From NCBI RefSeq assembly GCF_005862235.1, contig NZ_VCEK01000002.1, positions 768,534-832,533 of the forward strand: 64,000 nt of DNA, in the 5' to 3' direction. Positions within the stretch are counted from its first letter, which is position 1. Each line of letters starts with the position of its first letter. Positions 7,167-15,690 of this stretch are shown in pieces. Source of the stretch: Saccharomonospora piscinae. GTDB taxonomy: Bacteria; Actinomycetota; Actinomycetes; Mycobacteriales; Pseudonocardiaceae. A program made the position numbers and the translations under genes. The notes beneath the pieces are model-generated. The model was not told where the DNA came from, ran no database searches, and worked only from the letters and a program-made list of their open reading frames with translations.

Positions 7167-8687
7167 TCACCAGCCCGTGAAGCGCCCGATCAGGTGCTGC
7201 GGGTCCACGCCCGTGAGTTCCCGCTGGAACAGGCGGTAGTACGCCAGTTCCTCGCGGGAGCGGGGCGGTGGGTCGAGTTCGTCGCGGGCGGCGTCGAACC
7301 GCTCCGACGTGACGGTGGAGCCGTAGTACTCGCCGAGCACGTCGCGCGCGCCGGTGCCCTGCCCGAACTGGGCCTTGGGCCGCCACAGCAGCCGCTCGGG
7401 CAGCCAGCCCTCGAAGGCCCTGCGCAGCAGCCATTTCTCCGCGCGGCCACTGCTCAGTTTCCACCGGGCGGGCAGCTGGAGACCCAGCTCGACCACGTTC
7501 AGGTCGAGAAACGGCGTGCGCGCTTCGAGTCCGGCCGCTCCGGCGACCCGGTCCACGCGTTGCAGCCCGCCGATGTGCAGGCCGTGGATGGTGGCGAGCA
7601 GTTCCTCGTGCAGCGCGGTGTCGCTGTCGAACTCGCTGTAGTAGCCGTAGCCCGCGAACAGCTCGTCGGCGCCCTCGCCGATGAGCACCACCTTGACGTC
7701 GCGGGCCGCGCGCTTGGCGACCAGCAGGTTCGGCACCGAGCTGTGGACCAGCGACGGGTCGAACGACTCGATGACCCGGATGACCTCGGGGACCCAGTCG
7801 ATGAGCTCGTCGTGCGTGTAGACGCGCTCGTGGTGGTCGGTGCCGAGCGCCTCGGCGACCTGGCGGGCTGCCACGAGGTCGTCGCTGCCCGCGAGCCCGA
7901 CCGCGAACGTGGGAAAGCGGCGGCCCGCGCGGTGTGCGTGGCGGGCCGCGATGGCGGTGACGAGGCTGGAGTCCAGACCGCCCGAGAGCAGCGCGCCCAC
8001 GGGCACGTCGGCGACGAGGCACCGCTCCACGGCGCCGATCAAGGCGTCGCGGATGGCCGCGAGGGCTGCCTCGGACGGTTCGGGGTCCTGCCCGCCGGGC
8101 ACGCCGGCCGGTGCGACGTCGGCGAGGACGCGGAACGGCACCAGCCCGTCGGTGGGAGTCCACACGTGTCCCGGTGGGAACGGCTCGACGTCGGGCCGCC
8201 GGTGCGGGTCGAACGCCTTCAACTCGCTCGCGAACACCGCCGTGCCGTTCTGGCGAGCCCAGTACAGCGGTGCGATGCCCATGGTGTCGCGGGCGGCGAA
8301 GAAGCCGCCGTCGATCGTGGCTCCGGCGAAGGCGAACATCCCCCACAGTCGGGACAGCGCGGCGAGGCCGTCGGCCTCGATCAGGTGCAGGGCGCTCTCC
8401 TGGTCGGCGCGGCTGGCGAACACGTGCCCGCGTTCCTGGAGTTCGCGGCGCAGTCGCTCGTCGTTGTAGATTTCGCCGTCGCCGACGAGCCAGTGCCTGC
8501 CCCGGGAGTCGCGCAGCGGTTGCGCCCCGCCTGCCAGGTCCACGACGGCGAGTCTGCGGTGGCCGAGCCAGGCGTGGTCGAACGCACGGGTGCCCTGGCC
8601 GTCGGGGCCGCGATGGGTGAGCCGGTCGAGCATGCGCAACCCTTCGCGGGGCTCGAAGGGGCCGTGCGCGGCGACGATGCCGGACAT
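7167..8687 (-). CDS. asnB: Asparagine synthetase B-like protein lacking the Cys nucleophile
   Basis: 506 residues, E. coli AsnB-like architecture: an N-terminal Ntn glutaminase domain (HRGPDG 25-30, GEIYN 71-75) and a C-terminal ATP-pyrophosphatase synthetase domain with SGGLDSS (235-241) and GEGADELFAGYGYY. Residue 2 is Ser (codon TCC) where family members have Cys, the glutamine-hydrolysing nucleophile exposed after Met removal. The start is firm: ATG with CAGGTGAG upstream and the fold beginning at once. The enzyme should form asparagine (or another amide) from ATP and free ammonia only, unless the Ser works as nucleophile. Confidence 0.85.
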   Translation of the reverse strand: MSGIVAAHGPFEPREGLRMLDRLTHRGPDGQGTRAFDHAWLGHRRLAVVDLAGGAQPLRDSRGRHWLVGDGEIYNDERLRRELQERGHVFASRADQESALHLIEADGLAALSRLWGMFAFAGATIDGGFFAARDTMGIAPLYWARQNGTAVFASELKAFDPHRRPDVEPFPPGHVWTPTDGLVPFRVLADVAPAGVPGGQDPEPSEAALAAIRDALIGAVERCLVADVPVGALLSGGLDSSLVTAIAARHAHRAGRRFPTFAVGLAGSDDLVAARQVAEALGTDHHERVYTHDELIDWVPEVIRVIESFDPSLVHSSVPNLLVAKRAARDVKVVLIGEGADELFAGYGYYSEFDSDTALHEELLATIHGLHIGGLQRVDRVAGAAGLEARTPFLDLNVVELGLQLPARWKLSSGRAEKWLLRRAFEGWLPERLLWRPKAQFGQGTGARDVLGEYYGSTVTSERFDAARDELDPPPRSREELAYYRLFQRELTGVDPQHLIGRFTGW

Positions 8688-8794
8688 GGGCGCTCACCTG
8701 CCTCCCTGCCGGGGTGGTGCCGAGTCTAGGAGCACGAGGGCGGGCCCGCCCCGCGTCGTTCACCCCACCGGGCGCAGCCGCAAGGTCACTGAGT

Positions 8795-8807
8795 GATGAG
8801 TCTCATC
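8795..8807. promoter_or_regulatory. Palindrome in divergent promoter region
   Basis: GATGAG-T-CTCATC lies in the 212-bp gap between the divergent asparagine synthetase and monooxygenase genes. It is a short perfect operator-like palindrome; the binding protein is unknown. Confidence 0.35.
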
Positions 8808-8899
8808 TCGGTCCGTTCCGGGAAGGGATGCGGCTGCCGCGGTGTCGGTAGTGGAGAGCGGAGCGTGTGCTCCGCCTGCTCGTGTCGAAAGGGTGACCC

Positions 8900-9886
8900 G
8901 TGACCGTGAACTACTCCATCCTCGACCTGGCCACGATCGGCAGCGGCGAGACGCCCCGGCAGGCCCTGGACAACAGCGTGGCGCTGGCCCGGCGTGCGGA
9001 GGAGACCGGATACCGGCGCGTCTGGTACGCCGAGCACCACAACTTCCCCTCGATCGCGTCGTCGGCCACCAGCGTGGTGATCGCCCACGTCGCGGCCCAC
9101 ACGGAGCGGATCCGCCTCGGCGCGGGCGGCATCATGCTGCCCAACCACGCGCCGCTGACCATCGCCGAGCAGTTCGGCACGCTGGAGACCCTGCATCCCG
9201 GGCGAATCGACCTGGGCCTGGGCCGCGCGCCCGGAACCGACCAGAAGACCCTGCGTGCCCTGCGGCGTGACCCGACCTCGGCGGATAGCTTTCCCCAGGA
9301 CGTGCGCGAACTCCAGGGCTACCTGCGCGGGGAGAGCCTCATCCCCGGCGTGGACGCCATTCCGGGTCAGGGCACCGACGTGCCGCTGTACGTGCTGGGC
9401 TCGTCGCTGTTCGGGGCGCAGCTCGCCGCCGCGCTGGGACTGCCGTACGCGTTCGCGTCGCACTTCTCGCCCGACGCCCTGCGGCAGGCCGTCGCCGTGT
9501 ACCGCGAGCAGTTCCGGCCCTCGGAGCAGCTGGCGGAGCCGTACGTCATCGCGGGCGTCAACGTGCTCGCCGCCGACACCGAGGACGAGGCTCAGGAGCA
9601 GTTCCTGACGATGAAGCGCCAGCGGGTGAGCATCCTGCTGGGCCGGGGCCGGACCTTCACCGACGAGGAGGCCGACCAGGTGCTCGACTCGCCGCACGGC
9701 GCGCAGCTGCTCAACATGGTCCGCTACACCGCCGTGGGGACGCCGGACCGGGTCAGGGACTACCTCGACGACTTCGCCGTCCACGCCGACGCGGACGAAC
9801 TGATCACAGCGCACCAGGCGCCCTCGGTCAAGGGCCGGCTGCACTCCGTGGAACTTCTCGCCGCCATCGCGGGTCTCACGTCGTGA
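8900..9886 (+). CDS. Luciferase-like (LLM class) flavin monooxygenase
   Basis: 328 residues, a TIM-barrel luciferase-family protein of the MsnO8-like subgroup: YSILDL at the start, VWYAEHHN at residue 48, [16 protein letters not shown], and the [14 protein letters not shown] motif near residue 110. Uses FMNH2 or F420-type cofactors; substrate unknown. GTG start at 8900; an upstream GTG lies in the same area but the family begins at this point. Confidence 0.85.
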   Translation: MTVNYSILDLATIGSGETPRQALDNSVALARRAEETGYRRVWYAEHHNFPSIASSATSVVIAHVAAHTERIRLGAGGIMLPNHAPLTIAEQFGTLETLHPGRIDLGLGRAPGTDQKTLRALRRDPTSADSFPQDVRELQGYLRGESLIPGVDAIPGQGTDVPLYVLGSSLFGAQLAAALGLPYAFASHFSPDALRQAVAVYREQFRPSEQLAEPYVIAGVNVLAADTEDEAQEQFLTMKRQRVSILLGRGRTFTDEEADQVLDSPHGAQLLNMVRYTAVGTPDRVRDYLDDFAVHADADELITAHQAPSVKGRLHSVELLAAIAGLTS

Positions 9887-9914
9887 TCCGGTAACGGACT
9901 CCGCTCATACCGCC

Positions 9915-9931
9915 CACCGGGCCCGCCGGTG
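9915..9931 (+). terminator. Short hairpin after monooxygenase gene
   Basis: CACCGG and CCGGTG flank a 5-nt loop 28 nt after the stop. Six base pairs, no T run; a weak terminator candidate. Confidence 0.35.
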
Positions 9932-10016
9932 TGCTGGGGTGCGGCGGGGGGCTCATCGTGGCCGCGCGGGAGGGGGCGTTCAGGTGAGCGGACGACGCGA
10001 GGAACAGGGTGAGGAC

Positions 10017-10283
10017 ATGCCGACACACGAGGACACGTTGGCCCAGCTGTACCAGGGCGTGGAAAGCTGCACGAACATCCACAACGCCATCCAGCACGCG
10101 CACTCGATGGCGGCGAACCTCTCGGACGTGCTGCGCAACAGCCTCGGCGGCACGGGTGCCTACGACGAGGTCGGCGGGTACAGCGAGAGCGTGCTGACCC
10201 AGCTGGAGCTCTCCGCGCAGACCGTGGAGCAGACCCGCCACGCCATCGAGACCCTGATGCTGCGGTTCGACATCGTGTACTGA
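10017..10283 (+). CDS. Small helical protein, unknown function
   Basis: 88 residues from ATG; a GTG at 9984 with a better AGGGGG ribosome site 7 nt upstream would add 11 residues (MSGRREEQGED). Predicted all-helical with long amphipathic helices (TLAQLYQGVESCTNIHNAIQ), no signal peptide and no WxG motif, though the size is that of an ESX-like helical hairpin. No family recognised. It faces the convergent YdcF gene. Confidence 0.6.
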   Translation: MPTHEDTLAQLYQGVESCTNIHNAIQHAHSMAANLSDVLRNSLGGTGAYDEVGGYSESVLTQLELSAQTVEQTRHAIETLMLRFDIVY

Positions 10284-10298
10284 CCGTGCGCGCCCGCG

Positions 10299-10946
10299 TC
10301 ACACCAGCCGTGCGGTGAAGCCCGCACGGACCAGCCGCCCGAACGCGGCCTCGACCTCAGACGGCACCTCCTGGGTGGTCGTGAAGCCGCGCTCGGCGTA
10401 GACCGTCATGCGCTGGGTCTCGCCGACCAGCATGTTCACCACCCGCTCCGCGCCGAGGACGGCCAGGTAGTCGTCGAACGACTCCGGTGCCGCCGAACAG
10501 GACGCGGTCAGCTCGGGCCAGTGCTTCCGGCACGTCGCCAGCGCCCTGCGCTGCTGGTACGGCTTGCAGATCAGCGTCGCCGCGCGCACCGGCACGCCGT
10601 GCTCGGCGAGCAGCCGCCTCGTGAGCGCGATGTTCTCCCCGGTGTTGCGAGCGTGGGGCTCCACCAGCACGGCCTCGTCCGGGACTCCCAGCGCGACCGC
10701 CCGCTCGCGGTAGGCCACCGCCTCCCCGCGCGGGAAGGCGGTGGCCGTGGTCGGGGCGGTGGCTCCCGTGAACACCAGCAGCGGGAACCGGCCCTCGTGG
10801 AACAGCGCGGCGGCGTGGTCGGCCACGCCGAGGTCGTGGCTGCCGAGGCCGATACCGACGTCGGCGCGGCGCGGCGGGTGCCGCAGCACGTGGTAGTCCC
10901 AGAGGAGTACCGCGTCGGCCCGCACGGTGTCGGGAAGCGATGTCAT
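10299..10946 (-). CDS. YdcF/SanA-like DUF218 protein
   Basis: 215 residues. The DUF218 pattern is present: a start strand with DAVLLWDYH, GLGSHDLGVADHAA, LLVFTGAT, then VEPHARNTGENIALTRRLL and CKPYQQRRALATCRKHWP. Soluble form without a membrane anchor. E. coli YdcF binds S-adenosylmethionine; the family's job is unclear. The ATG start follows the stop of the upstream oxidoreductase by 47 bp, so they may be cotranscribed. Confidence 0.8.
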   Translation of the reverse strand: MTSLPDTVRADAVLLWDYHVLRHPPRRADVGIGLGSHDLGVADHAAALFHEGRFPLLVFTGATAPTTATAFPRGEAVAYRERAVALGVPDEAVLVEPHARNTGENIALTRRLLAEHGVPVRAATLICKPYQQRRALATCRKHWPELTASCSAAPESFDDYLAVLGAERVVNMLVGETQRMTVYAERGFTTTQEVPSEVEAAFGRLVRAGFTARLV

Positions 10947-10993
10947 GGCACCAGGGATACCGGGAAGTGCCACGGGGCGCGATCGGCTGCTGG

Positions 10994-11953
10994 TCAGGGC
11001 AGCAGGAGGGTTTTGCCGATCGTGGTGCGGGACTCGATGGCGGCGTGCGCACTGGCGGCCTCGGCCAGCGGGAAGGTCTGCCCGATCGTGGCTTGGAGAG
11101 CGCCCTCGGCAGCGAGTTCGAGAGCACGCTCGGTGAGGGCGAACAGGTCCGCCGCGCCGAGCGCCTGCAGCCCGATCACCGTGATGCCACGGTCGGCGAT
11201 GGCGGCCTCGTCGAGCGTGCCCCACCGTCCCCCGGCCGCGCCGTGGCGCACCAGGCGCCCGCCCGGCCGGAGCAGTTCGGCGAGGCCGGTGGTGGTGTCG
11301 CCGCCGATGCCGTCGAAGGCCACGTCCACGCCGCGCGGCGCCGCCTCCCGGATGCCGCGAGCCCACGCGGGATCGCGGTAGTTCACGGTGACCTCGGCGC
11401 CGAGGTCGCGGGCGTGGGCCAGTTTCGGGTCACTGCCCGCGAGGGCGACGACGCGCGCCCCGGCGGCCGTGGCGAGTTGCACGAGGACACCGCCCACGCC
11501 GCCCGCGGCAGCGGTCACGATCACCGTCTCGGATTCCCGGACTCGTGCTGCTTCGTGCAAGCCGACGGCGGTGCGCCCGTCGGCGAGCAGCGCGGTCGCG
11601 TCGGGCAACCCGAGCCGGCCGGGCACCCGGTGCAGGTCGGTGGCGCGGGCGAGCGCGAGTTCGGCGTATCCGCCCGTGCCACCGGTGGTGGTGACGACCC
11701 GGGCACCGAGCCAGTCGCGGTCCACGCCGGGGCCGATCCGGTCGACGGTGCCGCCGACACCGTTGCCGAGCACCGCCGGGAAGGTGGCGGGCGGCACGAC
11801 GGTGCTTCCGGCGCGGGCCAGGGTCTCGACGAAGGTGATGGCGGCGACCTCCACGGACACGCGGACCTGGCCGCTGCCGGGTGCGGGATCGGGCAGGGTG
11901 ACCGGTCGCAGCACGCTGGGGGCGCCGGGGTGATCGGTGATCACGGCTCGCAT
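10994..11953 (-). CDS. Quinone oxidoreductase-like medium-chain dehydrogenase
   Basis: 319 residues, quinone reductase group of the MDR superfamily with no zinc-binding cysteines. GroES-like N domain, then the Rossmann motif TAAAGGVGGVLVQLA at about residue 145 for NADPH. Its start overlaps the end of the MFS exporter gene by 13 bp, so both form one operon divergent from MarR. Probably detoxifies the same quinone-like or electrophilic compound that the exporter removes (inference from context). Confidence 0.85.
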   Translation of the reverse strand: MRAVITDHPGAPSVLRPVTLPDPAPGSGQVRVSVEVAAITFVETLARAGSTVVPPATFPAVLGNGVGGTVDRIGPGVDRDWLGARVVTTTGGTGGYAELALARATDLHRVPGRLGLPDATALLADGRTAVGLHEAARVRESETVIVTAAAGGVGGVLVQLATAAGARVVALAGSDPKLAHARDLGAEVTVNYRDPAWARGIREAAPRGVDVAFDGIGGDTTTGLAELLRPGGRLVRHGAAGGRWGTLDEAAIADRGITVIGLQALGAADLFALTERALELAAEGALQATIGQTFPLAEAASAHAAIESRTTIGKTLLLP

Positions 11954-13383
11954 GTCGTGGTCCTCGCTTCCGTGTCGTGGGTGTCGGCCGGTGGTAAAGG
12001 CGCGGGGGCTGTCGCGGGCAGGAACGGCACGACCAGCGCGGCGACGGCGGCGAAGCCGAGCGCCCAGGCGAAGGTGTGCGCGAACGCGGTGGCGGTGTCG
12101 AGCCCCGCGAGCAGGCGGTGGAGGACGAACGCGACGACGACCGTGCCGACGGAGGCGCCGATGCGCTGGACGACGTTGAGCAGGCTCGTTGCCCTGGGGA
12201 TCACGGCTGCGGGGAGATCGCGGTAGGCGGTGGCCGAGACGGCCACCCCGATGCCGCCGAGCCCGGCGCCGAGAGCCACGAGCCCGGCCGAGAGAACCGG
12301 CAGCGGCGCGCCACCCGCGAGGACGAACACACCGAGCCCCGCGCAGGCGAGCGCGGCGCCGGTGAGCGCGACGATCCGGGGGCCGCTGCGGTCGGCCCAG
12401 CGGCCCGCGACCCACAGCCCGGCCATCAGCCCGAGGCCCTGCGGGGCCACGAGCCAGCCGACCTCGCCCACCGGAACCCCGCGCGCCTGCTGGTAGTACA
12501 GCGGCAGGAGCAGCATCGGCCCGTACAGGCTGGCCCCCGAGAGGAACATCATCACGGTCGCGGTCGAGAACGATCGGTACCGGAACAGCCGCAGGTCGAC
12601 GAGCGCGGCCTCACCACGGCGCCGGGCGTGCAGCACGAATCCGGCGAGCAGCGCCGCGCCGCCTGCCAGCAGTCCGACCGCCGTGGTGGGGGAGTTCGAC
12701 AGGTCGTCGGCGAGTGTGAGCCCGGCCAGGATCGCGACCGTGCCCGGGACCAGCAGCAGTGCCCCGGTGAGATCCAGCCGTGCCCGGCCCCGCGGTGGAG
12801 GCGGGTGCAGGTGGCGGTGAGCCAGCGCGAGGGCGAGCAGGGACAGCGGGATGTTGACCAGAAAGATCCAGCGCCAGCCCAGTGAGCCGAGGACGAGCCC
12901 GCCCACGACGGGCCCCAGGATCGGGGCGAGCTGCCCGGGGATGCCGATCAGCCCCATGACCCGGCCGATCCGCTGCGGGCCCGCGGCACCGGCCAAAATC
13001 GCCTGCACCAGCGGAAGAATCAGACCCGCGCCGAGGCCCTGCACGACCCGGAAGACGATCAAGCTCTCGATCGACCAGGCGAGTCCGCACAGCGCCGAAC
13101 CCGCGAGGAACACCCACAGGGTCCCGAGCCAGACCCTGCGGGCGCCCCAGCGATCGGTCAGCCAGCCCAGCAGCGGGATCGCCGCGGCCATCGCGAGCAG
13201 GTAGCCGGTCGTGGCCCACTGCGCCGTGCGGACGGTCGTGCCGAACGCCCGTGTCAGCTCCTCCATCGCGACAGCCACGATCGTCGTGTCCAGCAGCGCG
13301 ACCGAGGCGCCCGCGAGCAGCACCCCCATCAGGCGCAGCAGATCGCGGCCGAGCGGTTCCGGGCCGGCCGAGTTTGCTGGCAT
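11941..13383 (-). CDS. MFS drug exporter (DHA2 / EmrB-QacA type, 14 TM)
   Basis: 480 residues with about 14 hydrophobic segments. Motif LLDTTIVAVAMEEL in TM1, GWLTDRWGARRVWL after TM2 (MFS motif A) and GPVVGGLVLGSLGWRWIFLVNIP (antiporter motif C region and DHA2 signature) are clear. Exports drugs by proton antiport. The start codon lies inside the first of two operator repeats, so initiation of transcription must be very close to the ATG or a downstream start is used. Confidence 0.9.
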   Translation of the reverse strand: MPANSAGPEPLGRDLLRLMGVLLAGASVALLDTTIVAVAMEELTRAFGTTVRTAQWATTGYLLAMAAAIPLLGWLTDRWGARRVWLGTLWVFLAGSALCGLAWSIESLIVFRVVQGLGAGLILPLVQAILAGAAGPQRIGRVMGLIGIPGQLAPILGPVVGGLVLGSLGWRWIFLVNIPLSLLALALAHRHLHPPPPRGRARLDLTGALLLVPGTVAILAGLTLADDLSNSPTTAVGLLAGGAALLAGFVLHARRRGEAALVDLRLFRYRSFSTATVMMFLSGASLYGPMLLLPLYYQQARGVPVGEVGWLVAPQGLGLMAGLWVAGRWADRSGPRIVALTGAALACAGLGVFVLAGGAPLPVLSAGLVALGAGLGGIGVAVSATAYRDLPAAVIPRATSLLNVVQRIGASVGTVVVAFVLHRLLAGLDTATAFAHTFAWALGFAAVAALVVPFLPATAPAPLPPADTHDTEARTTTCEP

Positions 13384-13424
13384 GCCAACAGTCTAGGGGA
13401 AGTTTGCTGGCATGCCAACAGACT
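13371..13424. promoter_or_regulatory. Tandem MarR operators
   Basis: AGTTTGCTGGCATGCCAACA occurs at 13371-13390 and again at 13401-13420, a 30-bp period. Each is an imperfect palindrome around TGGCATGCCA: GTTTGCTGGCA against GTCTGTTGGCA in the complement, 9 of 11 matching. The first contains the exporter's start codon, the second lies 20 bp before the MarR start. Confidence 0.8.
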
Positions 13425-13439
13425 CGTTATCCTGGGGCG

Positions 13440-13928
13440 GTGCCGAACCCGCCGGACGACCACCAGGGCAGGGCGCGACCCCCGCACGTCGGTGTCAATG
13501 TGCCCGATGCGCCGGTCGGGTCGTTGCTCCTGCAGGTCATCCGCGCCCACGCGCGCGTCGGAACCGAGCTGCTGAGCGACGTGGGCGTCGCACCACCGCA
13601 GGAGATCGTGCTGCTGTACCTCCACTCGCACGGGCCGCTGCCGCAGACCGAACTCGTGCACTACCTGGGACGCGACCGCTCGACCGTCACCGCGACACTC
13701 CAGGCGATGGAACGCGCCGGGCTCGTCACGCGAACGCCGTCACGGGAGGACCGGCGCGCCATGATCGTCCAGCTCACGGCGCAGGGCCGCGACACCGTGC
13801 CGCGGGCACACGCGGCCTGGCGTGAACTCGAACGGCGCACCACCGCCCACCTCACCGCGGACCGGCGCGCGGAGTTGCTGGCGGCGCTCGCCCTCGTGCG
13901 CGACGCCCTCAACGAGGGTGGCGGATAA
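13440..13928 (+). CDS. MarR family regulator
   Basis: 162 residues from GTG (GGGG four bases upstream). wHTH with TELVHYLGRDRSTVTATLQA and a wing containing TRTPSREDRRAMIVQLT, the MarR signature DRR. Divergent from the exporter/oxidoreductase operon with two matching palindromes between; expected to repress both directions until a phenolic or drug ligand binds. Confidence 0.88.
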   Translation: MPNPPDDHQGRARPPHVGVNVPDAPVGSLLLQVIRAHARVGTELLSDVGVAPPQEIVLLYLHSHGPLPQTELVHYLGRDRSTVTATLQAMERAGLVTRTPSREDRRAMIVQLTAQGRDTVPRAHAAWRELERRTTAHLTADRRAELLAALALVRDALNEGGG

Positions 13929-13930
13929 AA

Positions 13931-13947
13931 CGGGGTGCCACACCCCG
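13931..13947 (+). terminator. Hairpin after marR-type gene
   Basis: CGGGGTG-CCA-CACCCCG directly after the stop codon, 7 bp stem with 3-nt loop, no T run. Confidence 0.5.
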
Positions 13948-13963
13948 CGCCGTCGGCGACCAT

Positions 13964-14611
13964 ATGCCCATGCTGGCCGACCACTTTCCCGTGCTGGGGC
14001 TGCGGCTGCGAACGTCGAGACTGGAGCTGCGGGTGCCCGACCACGACGACCTGTCGGCGTTGATTGAGGTGGCGCTCCGGGGGGTGCATCCGCCCGAGGT
14101 CATGCCGTTCCGCATTCCCTGGACGGACCGCGAGCCAGCCGAGCTGGCACGGGGTCTCGCCCAGCACCACTGGCGCATGTGGGCGCAGTGGAGTCCCGAC
14201 AGCTGGTGCCTGCTGCTGTGTGTCGTCCACGACGGTGTCGTGGTGGGCAGCCAAGCGTTGCAGTCCCGTGCCTTCGCGGTGACCCGGGAGGTCAGCAGCG
14301 CGTCGTGGCTCGGCCAGGCACACCAGGGACAGGGCATCGGTACCGAGATGCGCGCGGCGGTGCTGCATCTCGCCTTCGCCGGGCTCGGCGCGCGGGAGGC
14401 GGTCACCGCCGCGACCGAGGGCAACGCCGCGTCGCTGGCCGTCTCCCGCAAGCTCGGCTACGCCCCGGACGGCAAACAGCGCGACGTCGTACGCGGCGAG
14501 GCCGTCGTCGAGCAGCGGCTTCGCCTCACCCGCGCGGACTGGGAACGTCACCGCACAGTGGACGTCACCATCGACGGGCTCGCGCCGTCCCTGCCGCTGT
14601 TCGGGCTTTAG
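13964..14611 (+). CDS. GNAT N-acetyltransferase (RimJ-like)
   Basis: 215 residues. LRTSRLELRVPDHDDL at the start and ASWLGQAHQGQGIGTEMRAA (acetyl-CoA pyrophosphate loop, QGQGIG) at about residue 120, then NAASLAVSRKLGY: the RimJ/RimL pattern. The acceptor could be a protein N-terminus, amino acid or antibiotic. Its TAG stop overlaps the convergent gene's TAA (TTAG). Confidence 0.85.
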   Translation: MPMLADHFPVLGLRLRTSRLELRVPDHDDLSALIEVALRGVHPPEVMPFRIPWTDREPAELARGLAQHHWRMWAQWSPDSWCLLLCVVHDGVVVGSQALQSRAFAVTREVSSASWLGQAHQGQGIGTEMRAAVLHLAFAGLGAREAVTAATEGNAASLAVSRKLGYAPDGKQRDVVRGEAVVEQRLRLTRADWERHRTVDVTIDGLAPSLPLFGL

Positions 14612-14982
14612 GCTTCCGCGCCGACCAGCGCGTCCAGCGCGGTGTGTACGCCGGAGAGGTGTGTCGGCCAGGCGTCGGTGACCGCGCGCCAGGCGGCGCG
14701 TAGCGAGACGTTCTCGGCGAGGACCAGTACCGGGCCCTCGCCCCAGCGACTGGCGACGACCGTGCCGACGCGGTCGGCCTCGTGGGGCAGGGGTGCTCCG
14801 CCGGGGAGGAAGTCCACGGTCAGCGAGGCGCCGGAGCCGGTTCCCGTGAGGTCGTCGGTGACACCCTGCAACGCGGCGCGGTAGCCGCGCAGCACGTGGC
14901 GCGTGTGCCGGTCGGCGGGGAAGGGACTGGCGGGGTGGCCGGCGTTGTAGGCGTCCACGGAGTCGAACAGCTGTGGTGTCAC
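14608..14982 (-). CDS. Conserved-looking protein of unknown function
   Basis: 124 residues from GTG with AGGA 10 nt upstream. Mixed alpha/beta composition, no signal peptide, no motif that I recognise; FPADRHTRHVLRGYRAAL is a likely helix and VLVLAENVSLRAAWRAV another. Overlaps the GNAT gene tail by 4 bp and is divergent from the MerR gene 150 bp away, so MerR might control it. Confidence 0.6.
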   Translation of the reverse strand: MTPQLFDSVDAYNAGHPASPFPADRHTRHVLRGYRAALQGVTDDLTGTGSGASLTVDFLPGGAPLPHEADRVGTVVASRWGEGPVLVLAENVSLRAAWRAVTDAWPTHLSGVHTALDALVGAEA

Positions 14983-15131
14983 GGCGGTGAATCCTACCCT
15001 GACGTTAGGGCAAGTTCGTGTGACCTTCCCGGCGTTCCCGCAGCTCGGCATTCTACTGTGGACGATCTGCGTTCAAGATCGAAAAGGAGTACGGTGATCA
15101 TGTCGCCGGCCGAGGAAGTGAGGTTCATCCC

Positions 15132-15551
15132 GTGGGTGAGCACATGCGCATCGGTGAGGTGTCGGCGAGGACCGGACTCTCCCTGCGCACCATCCGCTAC
15201 TACGAGGAAGTCGGGCTGGTGGCGCCCAGTGCTCGCAGTCAGGGCGGGTTCCGGCTCTACACCGAACCCGACCTCGCCAGGCTCGCCCTCGTCCGCCGCA
15301 TGAAACCGCTGGGCTTCCAGCTCGACGAGATGCGGGAACTGCTGGAACTGCTCTCCCCGCCGTCGAGCCCCGGCGCCGAGTCGTCGGTACTGGACGAGTC
15401 GCGCCTGCGCCGATTGCGGGAGTTCACCGAGCGCGCGGAGCGGCGTTGTGCGGCACTGCGCGCCACGGTCGGAACGGCGGAGGACTTCGCCGCACTGCTC
15501 CGCGAAAGTCTGGCCCACCACACCGAACGTGCCCGCCGAACGGACCCCTGA
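15132..15551 (+). CDS. MerR family regulator
   Basis: 139 residues from GTG (or 135 from the ATG at 15144). MRIGEVSARTGLSLRTIRYY followed by EEVGLVAPSARSQGGFRLY is the MerR DNA-binding domain, then an antiparallel coiled-coil. No cysteines suited to metal binding in the effector part, so probably a multidrug or unknown ligand sensor. The TGA stop is the first base triplet of the inverted repeat element that follows. Confidence 0.88.
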   Translation: MGEHMRIGEVSARTGLSLRTIRYYEEVGLVAPSARSQGGFRLYTEPDLARLALVRRMKPLGFQLDEMRELLELLSPPSSPGAESSVLDESRLRRLREFTERAERRCAALRATVGTAEDFAALLRESLAHHTERARRTDP

Positions 15552-15689
15552 CACCGTGTCCGCAAGTTACGTAGCCGTGTCCGCAGTTCCCGTAGTCGTG
15601 TCCGCACCGTGCGATGCGGACTCGGCTACACAGGCTGCGGACACGACTACGCAGGCTGCGGACACGGCTACCTAGGCTGCGGACACGGC
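15549..15689. repeat. Stop-codon-anchored repeat, copy 1 (long hairpin)
   Basis: Three 21-nt units GTGTCCGCA-N6-GTAGCC (second unit GTAGTC) run forward from the MerR stop, a spacer follows, then inverted units TGCGGACAC with GACTAC and GGCTAC run to the next gene's stop. The two arms pair over about 51 nt; the variant GTAGTC in one arm is matched by GACTAC in the other, so pairing is preserved. It fills the gap between convergent genes and likely ends transcription from both sides. Confidence 0.8.
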
Positions 15690-15690
15690 G

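Noticed and set aside
7194-8729. Long open frame antisense to the asparagine synthetase
   Set aside because: Shadow; the minus-strand protein has clear motifs throughout.
15093-15303. GTG with a strong AAAAGGAG site before the MerR gene
   Set aside because: The frame overlaps MerR out of phase and encodes nothing recognisable. The Shine-Dalgarno is odd, but a protein there is not supported; a leader peptide remains possible.
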